From contig JAZBOL010000006.1 of assembly GCA_036351115.1 (NCBI GenBank), positions 19,358 through 83,357 on the forward strand: a stretch of DNA of 64,000 nt. Reading direction: 5' to 3'. A program made the translations under genes and the position numbers. Positions within the stretch are counted from its first letter, which is position 1, and each line of letters starts with the position of its first letter. The stretch comes from Marinihelvus sp036351115. GTDB taxonomy: Bacteria; Pseudomonadota; Gammaproteobacteria; Xanthomonadales; SZUA-36. The notes under the pieces are model-generated. The model saw nothing but the letters and a program-made list of their open reading frames with translations, made no database searches and had not been told where the DNA came from. This document shows positions 23,731 to 32,428 of this stretch, piece after piece.

Positions 23731-25196
23731 CAGGCTTGCCCTCCCGCGGTGACGGTGGCCGGCGTTTCGCGCCAGACCCCGGAGGTCTCGCCGCTGCCGA
23801 CGCCCTCGAAAAAGCTGCGCATGCGCGTAAACCGTTCCTTCTGCGCCATGGCGGCGTTCACCACCTGGGCGAGGGACGGCGCACCCGGCGGACCCATGAG
23901 GGGCCGGGCGGAGATGAGATTGGTGAAGTACATGGCCGGAATGCCGTCTTCCTTGGCGGCCTGCACCACCGGCGTCGTACCGATTGCCAGGTCGGGCTGG
24001 TGTTCCTTGAAAGCGGCAATGTCCTGCTCGAGGGACGCACGGTAGTGGACCTTCGTGCCTTTCGCTTCGAGCCATTCCCGATCCGCATCGGACCATTCCG
24101 TCCGGGGGCAGGCGGTGCCGACGTAGGGCACCTCGGCGCCGCATTCGACGAGCAGGCGCGCCACGAGCAATTCCGAGCCCTCGTAACCGGAGAGGGTGAT
24201 GCGTCCCTTGATGGGGGAGGCCTCCACCGAGCCGCCGATGGCTGGCAAAAACTGGTTCTTGGCGGCTGAAACTTTTGCCGCCGGCAGGCCCAGGGCCTCG
24301 CCGACGCTGTCGAACCACGCGGCGGTGCCTTCCCGTCCAACCGGCGCGGAGCCGATAACGGGACGTCCGGCGCGCTTGAACTGGCGAATCGAGTCCACGT
24401 AGAAGGGGTGAACGGCGGCGACCAGGTCGCCGTCGAGCGCCGCGTAGAGTTCGCGCCACTCGCGGGTCGGTACGACCGGTCCCGGGGCCAGGCCCAGCGG
24501 TTCCAGCAGCTGGCCGATGACGACCGGGTCCGCGGGGAACATCTCGCCCAGCAGGGTGACCGTCGGCAGATGGCTTTTGCCGCCCTGGGGTGCGGCCACG
24601 GGGCCGGCTTCCACCTCTTTCCGGGCGTAAGCGAGCATGGCGCCGGCGATGACGTCCTTGGCTTCCGCGTGCGTGGGCACGCCGAAGCCCGGCACGTCGA
24701 TGCCGATGATCCGTACGCCGTCGATTTCCTTCGGCAGCATCTGCAGCGGCACGCCGGAAGCCGTGGGAACGCACAGGTTGGTCACCACGATGGCGTCGTA
24801 CTGTTCCGGATCCGCCATCTCGTGCACGGCGTCCCGGATGTCCTCGTAGAGCTTGCCGGTGACCAGCGTCTCGGAGTTGAACGGGACGTAGCCGACCGTT
24901 CGCCGGGCCCCGTAGAAATGCGAGGTGAAGGTCAGGCCATACACGCAGCAGGCCGAGCCGGAAAGAATCGTTCCGGTGCGGCGCATGCGCAGACCGACGC
25001 GCAGGGAGCCAAAGGCCGGGCACATGGACTGGGGCTGGTCGTGCGGACCCAGGGGATAGTCTTTCGCGAAGCGGTCGAGCGTTTCGGACTTGCCGGCGGC
25101 CCGGGCTGCTTCGCGCATCTCGTCTTTCGCATGGCAGCCCTTGCCGTCAGTGGCCTGGGGCGCTTTCGGAGCGGCTATTTCGATTTTGTCGGTCAT
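23730..25196 (-). CDS. bchY: BchY, chlorophyllide a oxidoreductase subunit Y
   Basis: The 488-residue protein is the second catalytic subunit of the chlorophyllide a reductase. Family features are QSMCPAFGSLRVGLRMRRTG with the cluster Cys, GSACCVYGLTFTSHFYGARR, NLCVPTASGVPLQMLPKEI and IGIDVPGFGVPTHAEAKD. I placed the start at the ATG 25196 (MTDKIEIAAP), 22 bases after the bchX stop. A longer open frame continues upstream into bchX and is a shadow. The gene is followed by bchZ with a one-base overlap. Confidence 0.97.
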   Translation of the reverse strand: MTDKIEIAAPKAPQATDGKGCHAKDEMREAARAAGKSETLDRFAKDYPLGPHDQPQSMCPAFGSLRVGLRMRRTGTILSGSACCVYGLTFTSHFYGARRTVGYVPFNSETLVTGKLYEDIRDAVHEMADPEQYDAIVVTNLCVPTASGVPLQMLPKEIDGVRIIGIDVPGFGVPTHAEAKDVIAGAMLAYARKEVEAGPVAAPQGGKSHLPTVTLLGEMFPADPVVIGQLLEPLGLAPGPVVPTREWRELYAALDGDLVAAVHPFYVDSIRQFKRAGRPVIGSAPVGREGTAAWFDSVGEALGLPAAKVSAAKNQFLPAIGGSVEASPIKGRITLSGYEGSELLVARLLVECGAEVPYVGTACPRTEWSDADREWLEAKGTKVHYRASLEQDIAAFKEHQPDLAIGTTPVVQAAKEDGIPAMYFTNLISARPLMGPPGAPSLAQVVNAAMAQKERFTRMRSFFEGVGSGETSGVWRETPATVTAGGQA

Positions 25197-25218
25197 GTTC
25201 TCGTCCTGACGATCCGGC

Positions 25219-26244
25219 TTACACCGAGTCGTAGACGACCTCCAGCGAAGGCTTCTGAACGAGTTGCCCGCCGCACATGTCTTCTGCGGTGGCGGGTTGA
25301 AGCACGACGTTGCGGCCCACCTCGTCGCCGTCGAACAGGTTGAGAAGTCCGTCCTGGTCCAGGGGCGTCGGATGCAGCGGTGGTGCATCGGCCACGTTGG
25401 ACGCCAGCATTTCGAAGAGCGGCGCCCACTCGCCGCCGGGCCTGCCGACGATTTCGTAGTTGGCGCTCTTGCGACGGATGTCCTCGTCGGCGGGGATCGC
25501 GGAGAGGACGGGGATGCCGACCGCTTCGGCGAAGGCCTGGGCCTCCCCCGTGCCGTCATCCTTGTTGATGACCATGCCGGCCACGCCGACATTGCCGCCG
25601 AGCTTGCGGAAGTACTCCACCGCCGAGCAGACGTTGTTGGCCACGTAGAGGGACTGGAGGTCGTTCGAGCCGACCACGATCACCTTCTGGCACATGTCCC
25701 GGGCAATCGGCAGGCCGAAACCGCCGCAGACCACGTCGCCCAGGAAATCCAGGAGCACGTAATCGAAGTCCCAATCATGGAAGCCCAGCTTCTCCATGAG
25801 TTCGAAGCCGTGAATGATGCCGCGGCCACCGCAGCCCCGGCCGACTTCCGGTCCGCCGAGTTCCATGGCATAGACGCCGTCACGCTTGAAACAGACGTCG
25901 CCGATGGCCACGGGCTCGCCCGCGTCCTTCTTGCGCGAGGAGGTTTCGATGATCGTCGGGCAGGAACGCCCGCCGAACAGCAGGGACGTCGTGTCGCTTT
26001 TCGGGTCGCAGCCGATGAGCAGCACCTTCTTGCCCTGCTGCGCCATCATGTAAGACAGGTTGGACAGGGTGAAACTCTTGCCGATCCCGCCTTTGCCGTA
26101 AATGGCGATGATCTGGGTTTCCTTGGTCGCCGCGCCGGTGTGCACCGGATCGGGTTCCTGGGCCGCTTCTTCCCGCAATTGGTCACGCAGCTTCAGCTGA
26201 ATGTCGATGGGTTGTCCTGCAGTATCGGGTTTGACCTGGCTCAA
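25219..26244 (-). CDS. bchX: BchX, chlorophyllide a oxidoreductase iron protein
   Basis: BchX is the NifH-like ATPase that feeds electrons to BchYZ. The protein has Walker A GKGGIGKS, the phosphate region GCDPKSDTT, and the cluster Cys stretches GRGCGGRGI and GDVVCGGFG. I favour the TTG at 26244, which overlaps the bchC stop as TTGA and gives 341 residues, close to known BchX. A GTG at 26286 in the same frame would add 14 residues inside bchC. The gene continues the crtEF-bchCXYZ-puf unit. Confidence 0.95.
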   Translation of the reverse strand: MSQVKPDTAGQPIDIQLKLRDQLREEAAQEPDPVHTGAATKETQIIAIYGKGGIGKSFTLSNLSYMMAQQGKKVLLIGCDPKSDTTSLLFGGRSCPTIIETSSRKKDAGEPVAIGDVCFKRDGVYAMELGGPEVGRGCGGRGIIHGFELMEKLGFHDWDFDYVLLDFLGDVVCGGFGLPIARDMCQKVIVVGSNDLQSLYVANNVCSAVEYFRKLGGNVGVAGMVINKDDGTGEAQAFAEAVGIPVLSAIPADEDIRRKSANYEIVGRPGGEWAPLFEMLASNVADAPPLHPTPLDQDGLLNLFDGDEVGRNVVLQPATAEDMCGGQLVQKPSLEVVYDSV

Positions 26245-27236
26245 TGGGTTGGTGCTCCTGTCCAGTCGAGGATCATCTTCAGGCACTGCGGATCGCTGAA
26301 CGCGGTCCGGTAGCCTTCGTCAGCCCGGTTGGCGGGCAGGCAGTGCGTCACGAGGCCATCCAGCAGAGCCGGATCGTCATTGGCCATGGCGCACACGGCG
26401 TCAAAGTCATGCGGCTGCCACTCGGCAGCCACGCGTAACCGCGCCTCTTTCATGAAGGCGGGCGGGAACGCGAAAGAAAGGGGTTGGGAATAGAACCCGG
26501 CGAGGACGATTTCGCCCTGCTTTTCCAGGACCGGCATCAGCTGATCGACAATGCCCGCGTCGCCGCTCGCATCGATGATCGTCCGGTAGGTCTGGCCCGG
26601 CTCCGGGGCGGTTACGGCATAGCCGTTGGCGCCGTCCCGACGGTCTTCGAGGGTTTCCCAGACCCGCGGTGCATCACCGCCGAGGGCCAGGGTCAGGCGC
26701 GCCAGCAGGCGGCCGAGTACACCGTGGCCGATGATCAGGTCAGGCAGTGCAGCGTCCGGTGTCGGGCGCAGCGCATGATAGGCCGTCGCCGCCAGGGCCA
26801 GCAGGGCGCCGTTGCGTCCCAGGGAGTCCCGGATCGGGCGAATGCGGCCCTCGGGAACCACCAGGCGTGACGCCGTGCCGCCAAACAGGCCACGGACTTC
26901 CCCGTAGCACTGGGCGCCGGGCACGAAGACGGTGTCACCCGGCTTCAGCCGGCACTGCTCACCCGCTTCGCGCACCACGCCGACGGATTCGTAGCCGGGT
27001 ACCAGGGGATAGGACAGGCCCGGAAAGGGTGGCATGTCCCCGGTCCAGAGCAAGCGCTCCGTGCCGGTGCTGATGCCACTCCAGGCGATATCGACGAGTA
27101 CTTCGTCAGGCCCCGGGTCCGGGAGCTGAACGGTGCGAAGCGCGAGCTTGCCGGGCTCGTCAAACATCACCGCGCACGCCTCCGCAGAGGTGGTCGGTGA
27201 CCGGGTATTCGTCGAATGTGACAGTTGATTGTTCAT
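26241..27236 (-). CDS. bchC: BchC, 3-hydroxyethyl bacteriochlorophyllide a dehydrogenase
   Basis: BchC oxidises the C3 hydroxyethyl group to acetyl with NAD(P). The 331-residue protein is a zinc-independent medium-chain dehydrogenase: GISTGTERLLWTGDMPPFPG, YPLVPGYESVGVV, and a Rossmann motif IIGHGVLGRLLARL. The ATG at 27236 has no clear ribosome site. Two tandem PpsR-type boxes with a TTGACA/TAAACT promoter end about 10 bases upstream, so the mRNA should have a leader of only a few bases. It begins a bchCXYZ-puf block that can also be read through from crtEF. Confidence 0.95.
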   Translation of the reverse strand: MNNQLSHSTNTRSPTTSAEACAVMFDEPGKLALRTVQLPDPGPDEVLVDIAWSGISTGTERLLWTGDMPPFPGLSYPLVPGYESVGVVREAGEQCRLKPGDTVFVPGAQCYGEVRGLFGGTASRLVVPEGRIRPIRDSLGRNGALLALAATAYHALRPTPDAALPDLIIGHGVLGRLLARLTLALGGDAPRVWETLEDRRDGANGYAVTAPEPGQTYRTIIDASGDAGIVDQLMPVLEKQGEIVLAGFYSQPLSFAFPPAFMKEARLRVAAEWQPHDFDAVCAMANDDPALLDGLVTHCLPANRADEGYRTAFSDPQCLKMILDWTGAPTH

Positions 27237-27245
27237 CGCTATGAC

Positions 27246-27289
27246 TGTCAGTTTAATGTGACTGTCGTAAATGTCAACAAAAGTTTACG
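27246..27289 (-). promoter_or_regulatory. bchC promoter with two PpsR/CrtJ-type boxes 8 bp apart
   Basis: Box 1 is TGTCAGTTTAATGTGACT (27246-27263) and box 2 is TGTCAACAAAAGTTTACG (27272-27289). Each differs from TGT-N12-ACA at one of the outer triplets. They are separated by exactly 8 bases, as reported for CrtJ at the R. capsulatus bchC promoter. On the minus strand a consensus TTGACA -35 lies in box 2 and a TAAACT -10 lies in box 1, with a 16-base spacer. Confidence 0.75.
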
Positions 27290-27298
27290 TGACGATTG

Positions 27299-28456
27299 TC
27301 ACGTTGCTTGACCCGCGTCAGGTTTTCGGGCGCTGAGGACACTGCAAATCAGGGGAATGTCCGTTCGGTGGTGCCGGATGCGGTGGAAACCGGTCTTTTT
27401 GAGGGTGCGGCGAAGTTCCCGGGCCGTGCGGGGTCTTCCGCTACCCATGGCCATCAGGTAAAAGCGGAAATAGTTACCCACGAGGCCGTCGCGGTCGCCC
27501 CTGCCGGTCAGGGGTTCGGCCAGGAGCAGGGTCCCGCCGGGAGGCAGCGCTTCAAAGGCTTTTTCCAGCAGCTGACGGGCCGGGTCGTCATCGTGGTCAT
27601 GGACGATGCGCACCAGGCTGATCAGGTCGTACCCCGTCGGCAGGGCATCTTCGTGAAAGTTGCCGCCGTGCAGCGCCAGGCGGGGTCCGAGGCCGGCGGC
27701 CTCCAGGTTTTCCGCGGCGTGCGGAATCACGCCGGGCAGATCAAAGAGGCCCAGGGACAGGTCGGCGTGCGCCTTTCCCACGGCAGCGAGAAAGGCGCCG
27801 CTGCCCCCGCCCACATCGAGCAGGCGATCGAAGGGAGAAAAGTCGAAGGCGCCCAGCACCTGTTCGGCGATCATGCGCTGCGACGCGGCCATGAGCGCGG
27901 TGTAGCGCTTCGTATCCTGCGCTTCGATGGCCTGCGGCTGATCGGTGACTGCATAGGGCCAGAGGCGGCTGAGTTCGGTGGGCGGCGGATCCTGGCGAAG
28001 CAGCGCCACCGGATCGGCGAGGTCCGTGTACAGGGCCCGGTGATGCAGGCTCATGGCCAGCAGGCCGGGATCGGAGGCCAGGACCGCTCCCTGGGATCCC
28101 AGGCCCCAGCGACTTTTGCGTCTTGGCTCCGTGAGGTCGAGTTCGGCGCCGGCTTCCAGCAGCCGCTCGAGACGCAGGGGGTCCAGGGTCTGCCCCCCGT
28201 CCGGTTCACCGGCCAGCTCCCTGGCCAGTTCCTCGGCGGAGGCCGGGCCCGATGCCAGTCGTTCGAGCAGGTCCAGTTCGAGCAGGGCGGCGAGCACCTG
28301 GCTGTTGATGAACCCGACGTTGATGGCGAACAGGGCCCGGGCTCGGCGCCGGGCGATCCCGCGTCCAAAGGGCAGTCGCTGCAGTTTGCCGCGGAAAGCG
28401 GTGTCGGCGAGGAGCCGGTTGCGCCAGGCGGCGATGCGGTCGGGAAGTGGGGCCAT
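27299..28456 (-). CDS. crtF: CrtF, demethylspheroidene/hydroxyneurosporene O-methyltransferase
   Basis: CrtF adds the methoxy group at C1 of spirilloxanthin- or spheroidene-series carotenoids. The 385-residue protein has a helical dimerisation domain (residues ~1-170) and a SAM-binding domain with LLDVGGGSGAFLAAVG and the catalytic-region LVRIVHDHDDDPARQLLEKA. It lies 42 bases after crtE and ends within 10 bases of the bchC PpsR boxes. Presence of CrtC and CrtF indicates methoxylated acyclic carotenoids, although crtI and crtD are not in the window. Confidence 0.93.
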   Translation of the reverse strand: MAPLPDRIAAWRNRLLADTAFRGKLQRLPFGRGIARRRARALFAINVGFINSQVLAALLELDLLERLASGPASAEELARELAGEPDGGQTLDPLRLERLLEAGAELDLTEPRRKSRWGLGSQGAVLASDPGLLAMSLHHRALYTDLADPVALLRQDPPPTELSRLWPYAVTDQPQAIEAQDTKRYTALMAASQRMIAEQVLGAFDFSPFDRLLDVGGGSGAFLAAVGKAHADLSLGLFDLPGVIPHAAENLEAAGLGPRLALHGGNFHEDALPTGYDLISLVRIVHDHDDDPARQLLEKAFEALPPGGTLLLAEPLTGRGDRDGLVGNYFRFYLMAMGSGRPRTARELRRTLKKTGFHRIRHHRTDIPLICSVLSARKPDAGQAT

Positions 28457-28498
28457 GAACGACGCGTCAGGCCAGGGTTGCCGGCTTGGGTCCCGGCG

Positions 28499-29371
28499 TC
28501 ACGCGGCCGCGCGACAACTCAAGGCGAGTTTGACGAACTGCTCCGATTCGCGGGCGATCTGCTTTCTCAGCTCAGGCTCGCCAGGACAGGTCGGAATGGA
28601 ATCGAGCGCTTCCTCCACCAGGGAGCGTAGCCGTTTTGCCGAGGCGGCCTGGCCCATCTCGCGAACGGCGCTGGGGCGGTCATGCTGCTGGTCCTGGCCG
28701 ACGGGTTTGCCGACCTTCGTGGCATCGCCGTTGGCGTCGAGAATGTCATCCGCCACCTGGTAGGCTTCGCCGATGCATTGCCCGAGCCGCTTCCAGGGCG
28801 CCGGATCGGCGCCGGCCGCGGCGGCGCCGGCCATGGTGGCGGCGGCGAACAGGGCGCCGGTCTTGGCCTGCTGGTAGCGGGAAAGCGGAATGTCGTCTTC
28901 GCATTCCCAGGCCTGGCCGGCCACGATGCCGTGAGGTACGCCCACGCCGCCGCCGATGATGCGCAGCAGGGGCGCCAGCCGGTCAGGCGCGGGGGCGCAG
29001 GCCATGCCGAGGGTCTGGAACGCGAGGACGATCAGGGCGTCGCCCGTCAGCACGGCCAGCGGTTCGCCAAAGGCCACGTGCAGGGAGGGTTTGCCACGGC
29101 GCAGATTGGCGCCGTCGAAGCAGGGCAGGTCATCATGAACCAGGGACGCGCAGTGCAGCATCTCGATCGCTGCCCCCGCCGCGTCGGTCACGCCCGGGTG
29201 GTCATCTCCGTTGGCGCCGGCAACGGCCATGAGCAGGCGCGGGCGGACCCGCGCGCCGCCCGGGAACACGGCGTAGCGCAGGGCACAGGCCAGGCCTTCC
29301 GGGGTCTCTTCCAGCGCCTGGGCGGAGAGTGCTTCGCCGAGAGCGCGTTCCAGCCGTGTGGGGTCGATCAT
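28499..29371 (-). CDS. crtE: CrtE, geranylgeranyl diphosphate synthase
   Basis: CrtE makes the C20 precursor of carotenoids and of the bacteriochlorophyll tail. The 290-residue protein is an E-isoprenyl diphosphate synthase with the first Asp-rich motif VHDDLPCFDGANLRRGKP and a second YQVADDILDANGD. It is the first gene of the leftward crtEF-bchCXYZ-puf run. The region upstream, shared with divergent crtC, contains two PpsR-type boxes 8 bp apart. Confidence 0.95.
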   Translation of the reverse strand: MIDPTRLERALGEALSAQALEETPEGLACALRYAVFPGGARVRPRLLMAVAGANGDDHPGVTDAAGAAIEMLHCASLVHDDLPCFDGANLRRGKPSLHVAFGEPLAVLTGDALIVLAFQTLGMACAPAPDRLAPLLRIIGGGVGVPHGIVAGQAWECEDDIPLSRYQQAKTGALFAAATMAGAAAAGADPAPWKRLGQCIGEAYQVADDILDANGDATKVGKPVGQDQQHDRPSAVREMGQAASAKRLRSLVEEALDSIPTCPGEPELRKQIARESEQFVKLALSCRAAA

Positions 29372-29432
29372 CAGGCTCGTCCGCTTCAGGGTGCCAATCG
29401 CCGAGAGCGAGGGGCATCAGGGTGGATTGAAG

Positions 29433-29476
29433 TGTTAATTAAAGTTGTCATTGCCTACTGTCATGTAGAATAGACA
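29433..29476. promoter_or_regulatory. Shared crtE/crtC operator: two PpsR-type boxes 8 bp apart
   Basis: TGTTAATTAAAGTTGTCA (29433-29450) and TGTCATGTAGAATAGACA (29459-29476) are 8 bases apart; the second is a perfect TGT-N12-ACA. For crtC a -35 TTGTCA (29445-29450) and a -10 TAGAAT (29466-29471) give a start near 29478, one base before the crtC ATG. For crtE, ATGACA and TTAATT elements on the other strand lie in the same boxes. One repressor dimer pair could therefore shut both genes. Confidence 0.78.
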
Positions 29477-29478
29477 CT

Positions 29479-30423
29479 ATGCAGGAAATCGTCAATGCAC
29501 CGGGCCCGCCGGCCTTCGACCGGTCTGTGCCGGATCAGGGTTATCGCTGGTGGTATCTCGATGCGGTCAGTGATGACGGCCGGCACGCGCTCGTGATCAT
29601 CGCCTTCGTGGGCAGCGTGTTCTCCCCCTACTACTACCGGGCGCGTCAGCGCGGGCCGGGCGTGGCGGAGCAGCACTGCGCCATTAACGTCGCCCTGTAC
29701 GGTCCCGGGTCGCGTTGGGCGATGACGGAGCGGGGCGCCGGCGCGGTGGAGCGGAGTGCCGAGCACTTCCAGGTCGGCCCGAGCCGGGTGCACTGGGACG
29801 GCACGCGGCTCGTGTACACGCTGCGGGAGCGCTGCACGCCCTGGGGGCAGGCGCTTCGCGGCGAGGTCATCGCCCGCCCGCGGGCCGCCTGCGCGCTCGA
29901 CCTGCGGCTCGATGCCGGCGAGCGCCATGTCTGGCGGCCCTGGTCACCGCTGGCCGATGTCGAGGTCCGCCTCGAATCGCCCGCCCTGAGCTGGCGCGGC
30001 ACGGCCTATCTGGACGCGAATGCAGGGAGCGAACCGCTGGAGGCCGCGTTTTCCACCTGGGACTGGAGTCGCACGGTTGGCCGGGTGCCGGGCCAGGTGC
30101 TCCATTACGAGGTTCGCTATCCGGACCAGTCCGAACGGCTGTTCTGCTACCGGGTTGCGCCGGACGGTGGCTTCGAGGAAATGGAGCCGGCCCCTGCCAG
30201 GCACCAGCCGCTCACGGGGTGGCGCGTACGCCGCGGCGTGCGCTCAGGACACGAGATTGCCGAGGACCGGAGACTCGAGGATACGCCGTTCTATGCCCGC
30301 AGCCTGTTTCCGGGGCCGTCGCAGGCCCTGCACACGGTGCACGAAACGCTCGACATGAACCGGTTCGTTGCGCCCTGGGTTCGGACCCTGTTGCCCTTCA
30401 GGATGCCGCGAAAAACGAGCTGA
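29479..30423 (+). CDS. crtC: CrtC, acyclic carotenoid 1,2-hydratase
   Basis: CrtC adds water to the psi end group of neurosporene/lycopene. The 314-residue protein has the hallmark GYRWWYLDAVSDDGRHALVI, FVGSVFSPYYYRAR and VHETLDMNRFVAPWVR. The ATG at 29479 has no room for a ribosome site after the inferred promoter, so the message may be leaderless. It is divergent from crtE and its 3' end overlaps crtB by 26 bases. No crtD follows, which is unusual because crtD and crtC are often adjacent. Confidence 0.94.
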   Translation: MQEIVNAPGPPAFDRSVPDQGYRWWYLDAVSDDGRHALVIIAFVGSVFSPYYYRARQRGPGVAEQHCAINVALYGPGSRWAMTERGAGAVERSAEHFQVGPSRVHWDGTRLVYTLRERCTPWGQALRGEVIARPRAACALDLRLDAGERHVWRPWSPLADVEVRLESPALSWRGTAYLDANAGSEPLEAAFSTWDWSRTVGRVPGQVLHYEVRYPDQSERLFCYRVAPDGGFEEMEPAPARHQPLTGWRVRRGVRSGHEIAEDRRLEDTPFYARSLFPGPSQALHTVHETLDMNRFVAPWVRTLLPFRMPRKTS

Positions 30424-31369
30424 CCGGCGATCGCCGGGCCGCGGCTTCCACCAGGAAGCGGGTTTCTTCGAGGGGAGGATCGTTCAGGGTGGGTTCGGGG
30501 CGGCGGGCCTGCGTGAGCGCCTGGCGAAGCAGCGCCACCTTGCGCGCATGGCTGACCACCGCGCGGTGGTTGACCGAGTCCAGTCCCGTGCGCTGCAGAT
30601 CCCGCCCGATTTCCCGGTAGATCGCGCGCGCCGCGAAGATGGCCGCCTGGCAGTCGCCGGGCAGCGCACGGATGCCCGGAACGGAGCGGTCATACAGGGT
30701 CTCCGCGTCGTCGAGCAGCTTCTGGGTGACGCTGGCCAGGTTTTCGGACCACGTGGGTTTCGCGAGGAAACCATCCGGGTCGATGTTCGCTTCGACGAGC
30801 CATTCCAGGGGCAGGTAGAGCCGGCCGGCGCGGGCGTCTTCACCCACGTCCCGGGCGATGTTGGTCAGCTGCATGGCCACGCCGAGGTCGCTCGCACGGG
30901 CCAGGGCGCCGGTGGATCGCACACCCATGAGCACAGCCATCATCACCCCGACGGTGCCGGCCACCCGGGCCGCGTAGCCATAAAGGTCCGACAGGCTCTC
31001 GTAACGCTTTTCGTCGCGATCCCACTGGAAGCCTTCGAGCAGCGCCCGCAACAGGGAATCGGGCACGTCGAAACGTTCCACGACCCCGGCCAGGGATCGA
31101 TCCACGGGATCGTCACCGGGATCACCGGCGTAAATCCGGTCCAGCCGGTGGTGCAGTTCGGCCAGACCCGCGTCCAGGTCTTCACCTTCGTCGATGATGT
31201 CGTCCGCGACGCGGCAAAAGGCGTACAGCGCCGTGGCTGGTGCCCGGTAGAACGCCGGCAGCAACCAGGACGCCACAAAGAAGGAGCGTGAACCATTGCG
31301 CAGCAATCGCCGGCAGTGGCGCATGTCGATGCGGTAATCCATCACGGAGGCCAGGGTGAGTCGGCTCAT
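30398..31369 (-). CDS. crtB: CrtB, phytoene synthase
   Basis: CrtB condenses two GGPP to phytoene. The 323-residue protein has RNGSRSFFVASWLLP, the two Asp-rich motifs DDIIDEGED and NIARDVGEDARAGRLYLP, and a typical C-terminal region. The ATG at 31369 is preceded by AGGAAG; a longer frame starts at 31399. It is the last gene of the bchFNBHLM-lhaA-puh-acsF-bchIDO run, 96 bases after bchO, so it may also have its own promoter. No desaturase (crtI) accompanies it. Confidence 0.94.
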   Translation of the reverse strand: MSRLTLASVMDYRIDMRHCRRLLRNGSRSFFVASWLLPAFYRAPATALYAFCRVADDIIDEGEDLDAGLAELHHRLDRIYAGDPGDDPVDRSLAGVVERFDVPDSLLRALLEGFQWDRDEKRYESLSDLYGYAARVAGTVGVMMAVLMGVRSTGALARASDLGVAMQLTNIARDVGEDARAGRLYLPLEWLVEANIDPDGFLAKPTWSENLASVTQKLLDDAETLYDRSVPGIRALPGDCQAAIFAARAIYREIGRDLQRTGLDSVNHRAVVSHARKVALLRQALTQARRPEPTLNDPPLEETRFLVEAAARRSPVSSFFAAS

Positions 31370-31465
31370 AAGATTTCTTCCTTCCTGGTCTGGTTCCAAG
31401 TCTGTGCTGAGGCCCGTCGTGGGGCCATGAAGCCGTGGACGGCCACGGAGGTTGCGAAGGGTCGG

Positions 31466-32428
31466 TCAGGCGTCATGGTGATCGCTCCAGGCAATGGCTT
31501 CGGCGATGGCGTCCGCCACCAGGGCCGGGGCTTCTTCGTGGGCGAGGTGCCCCAGGTGGGGAAGCCGGACCACCCGGGCGCAGGGCATGCGGTGCGCCAC
31601 ATCGACGGCCTGGGTTGGTGGAATGGTTCGGTCTCCCTCACCCACCACGAGCACCACGGGTGCGTCGATGGTGCGGAAGCGCCGTTGCAGATCATCCAGA
31701 TCCCAGTGGGCCATCATGGCCAGGGTGGCGGCGACATGATCTTCCCGGCTGAACAATTCCCGGTAGGCTTCGATGCCCTCGGCGTCCAGGCGGGAGCCGG
31801 TGCCTTCGATGAGCCGCTCCACCGTTCCGGGCGCGCCGGCGCGGGCCGCGAGGACCCGTGGGACAGGCCCCAGGGCCGCGAACAGCCGCGCCAGGGGCTG
31901 GGCCAGGGGGGCCAGCAATCCGCCGTAGGGTTTGAGGGCTGCATTGAGCCCGATCACGAGTTGCGGCGAGCAGGCGCCCGTGGCGACCAGGGCCAGGCCG
32001 ATGGCGCACCCGGCGGAATGGCCGATGACCACGTCCGGCTCAAAGTTTTCCGCGTCGAGCAGGGCGCGAACGGCTGACGCCATGGCCGGCAGCGTCGGCG
32101 CACTGCCGCTAAGCCCGGTGCTCTGACCGTGTCCTGGCAAATCCGGGGCGAGCAGGTCGTGGTGCGCGCCCAGCAGGGGCCACAGGCCCTCCCAGGAATG
32201 CAGAGAGGCGCCGGTGCCGTGCAGCAGCAGCACGCGCCGCTTGCCGGGGCCGGGGTGGGTGGCCTGGTGGCGTTTGAAGCGCCACGTCACGCCCCCGGCC
32301 TCGCGCCTTTCGAGGAGGGCATCCTCGGTTCGCGCCGATCCGGTCCGCGCAGCCCGCGCTTCGCGGGGGGCGGTAAGGGTGGCGCCGGTCGATCCCACCG
32401 GCGGGTCGATGGGCATGGAGCGGCTCAC
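31466..32428 (-). CDS. bchO: BchO, alpha/beta-hydrolase linked to Mg-chelatase
   Basis: BchO is a conserved but biochemically unassigned alpha/beta-hydrolase of bacteriochlorophyll clusters, thought to help Mg-chelatase. The 320-residue protein has the oxyanion region LLLHGTGASLHSWEG, the nucleophile elbow IGHSAGCAIG, and late Asp and His regions VGEGDRTIPP and LPHLGHLAHEEAP. The first ~45 residues are low-complexity. Its ATG overlaps the bchD stop as ATGA. Confidence 0.93.
   Translation of the reverse strand: MSRSMPIDPPVGSTGATLTAPREARAARTGSARTEDALLERREAGGVTWRFKRHQATHPGPGKRRVLLLHGTGASLHSWEGLWPLLGAHHDLLAPDLPGHGQSTGLSGSAPTLPAMASAVRALLDAENFEPDVVIGHSAGCAIGLALVATGACSPQLVIGLNAALKPYGGLLAPLAQPLARLFAALGPVPRVLAARAGAPGTVERLIEGTGSRLDAEGIEAYRELFSREDHVAATLAMMAHWDLDDLQRRFRTIDAPVVLVVGEGDRTIPPTQAVDVAHRMPCARVVRLPHLGHLAHEEAPALVADAIAEAIAWSDHHDA

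Noticed and set aside
26245..26286. Earlier GTG start for bchX
   Set aside because: It would add residues inside bchC; the TTG at 26244 is coupled to the bchC stop and gives the usual family length. It remains possible.
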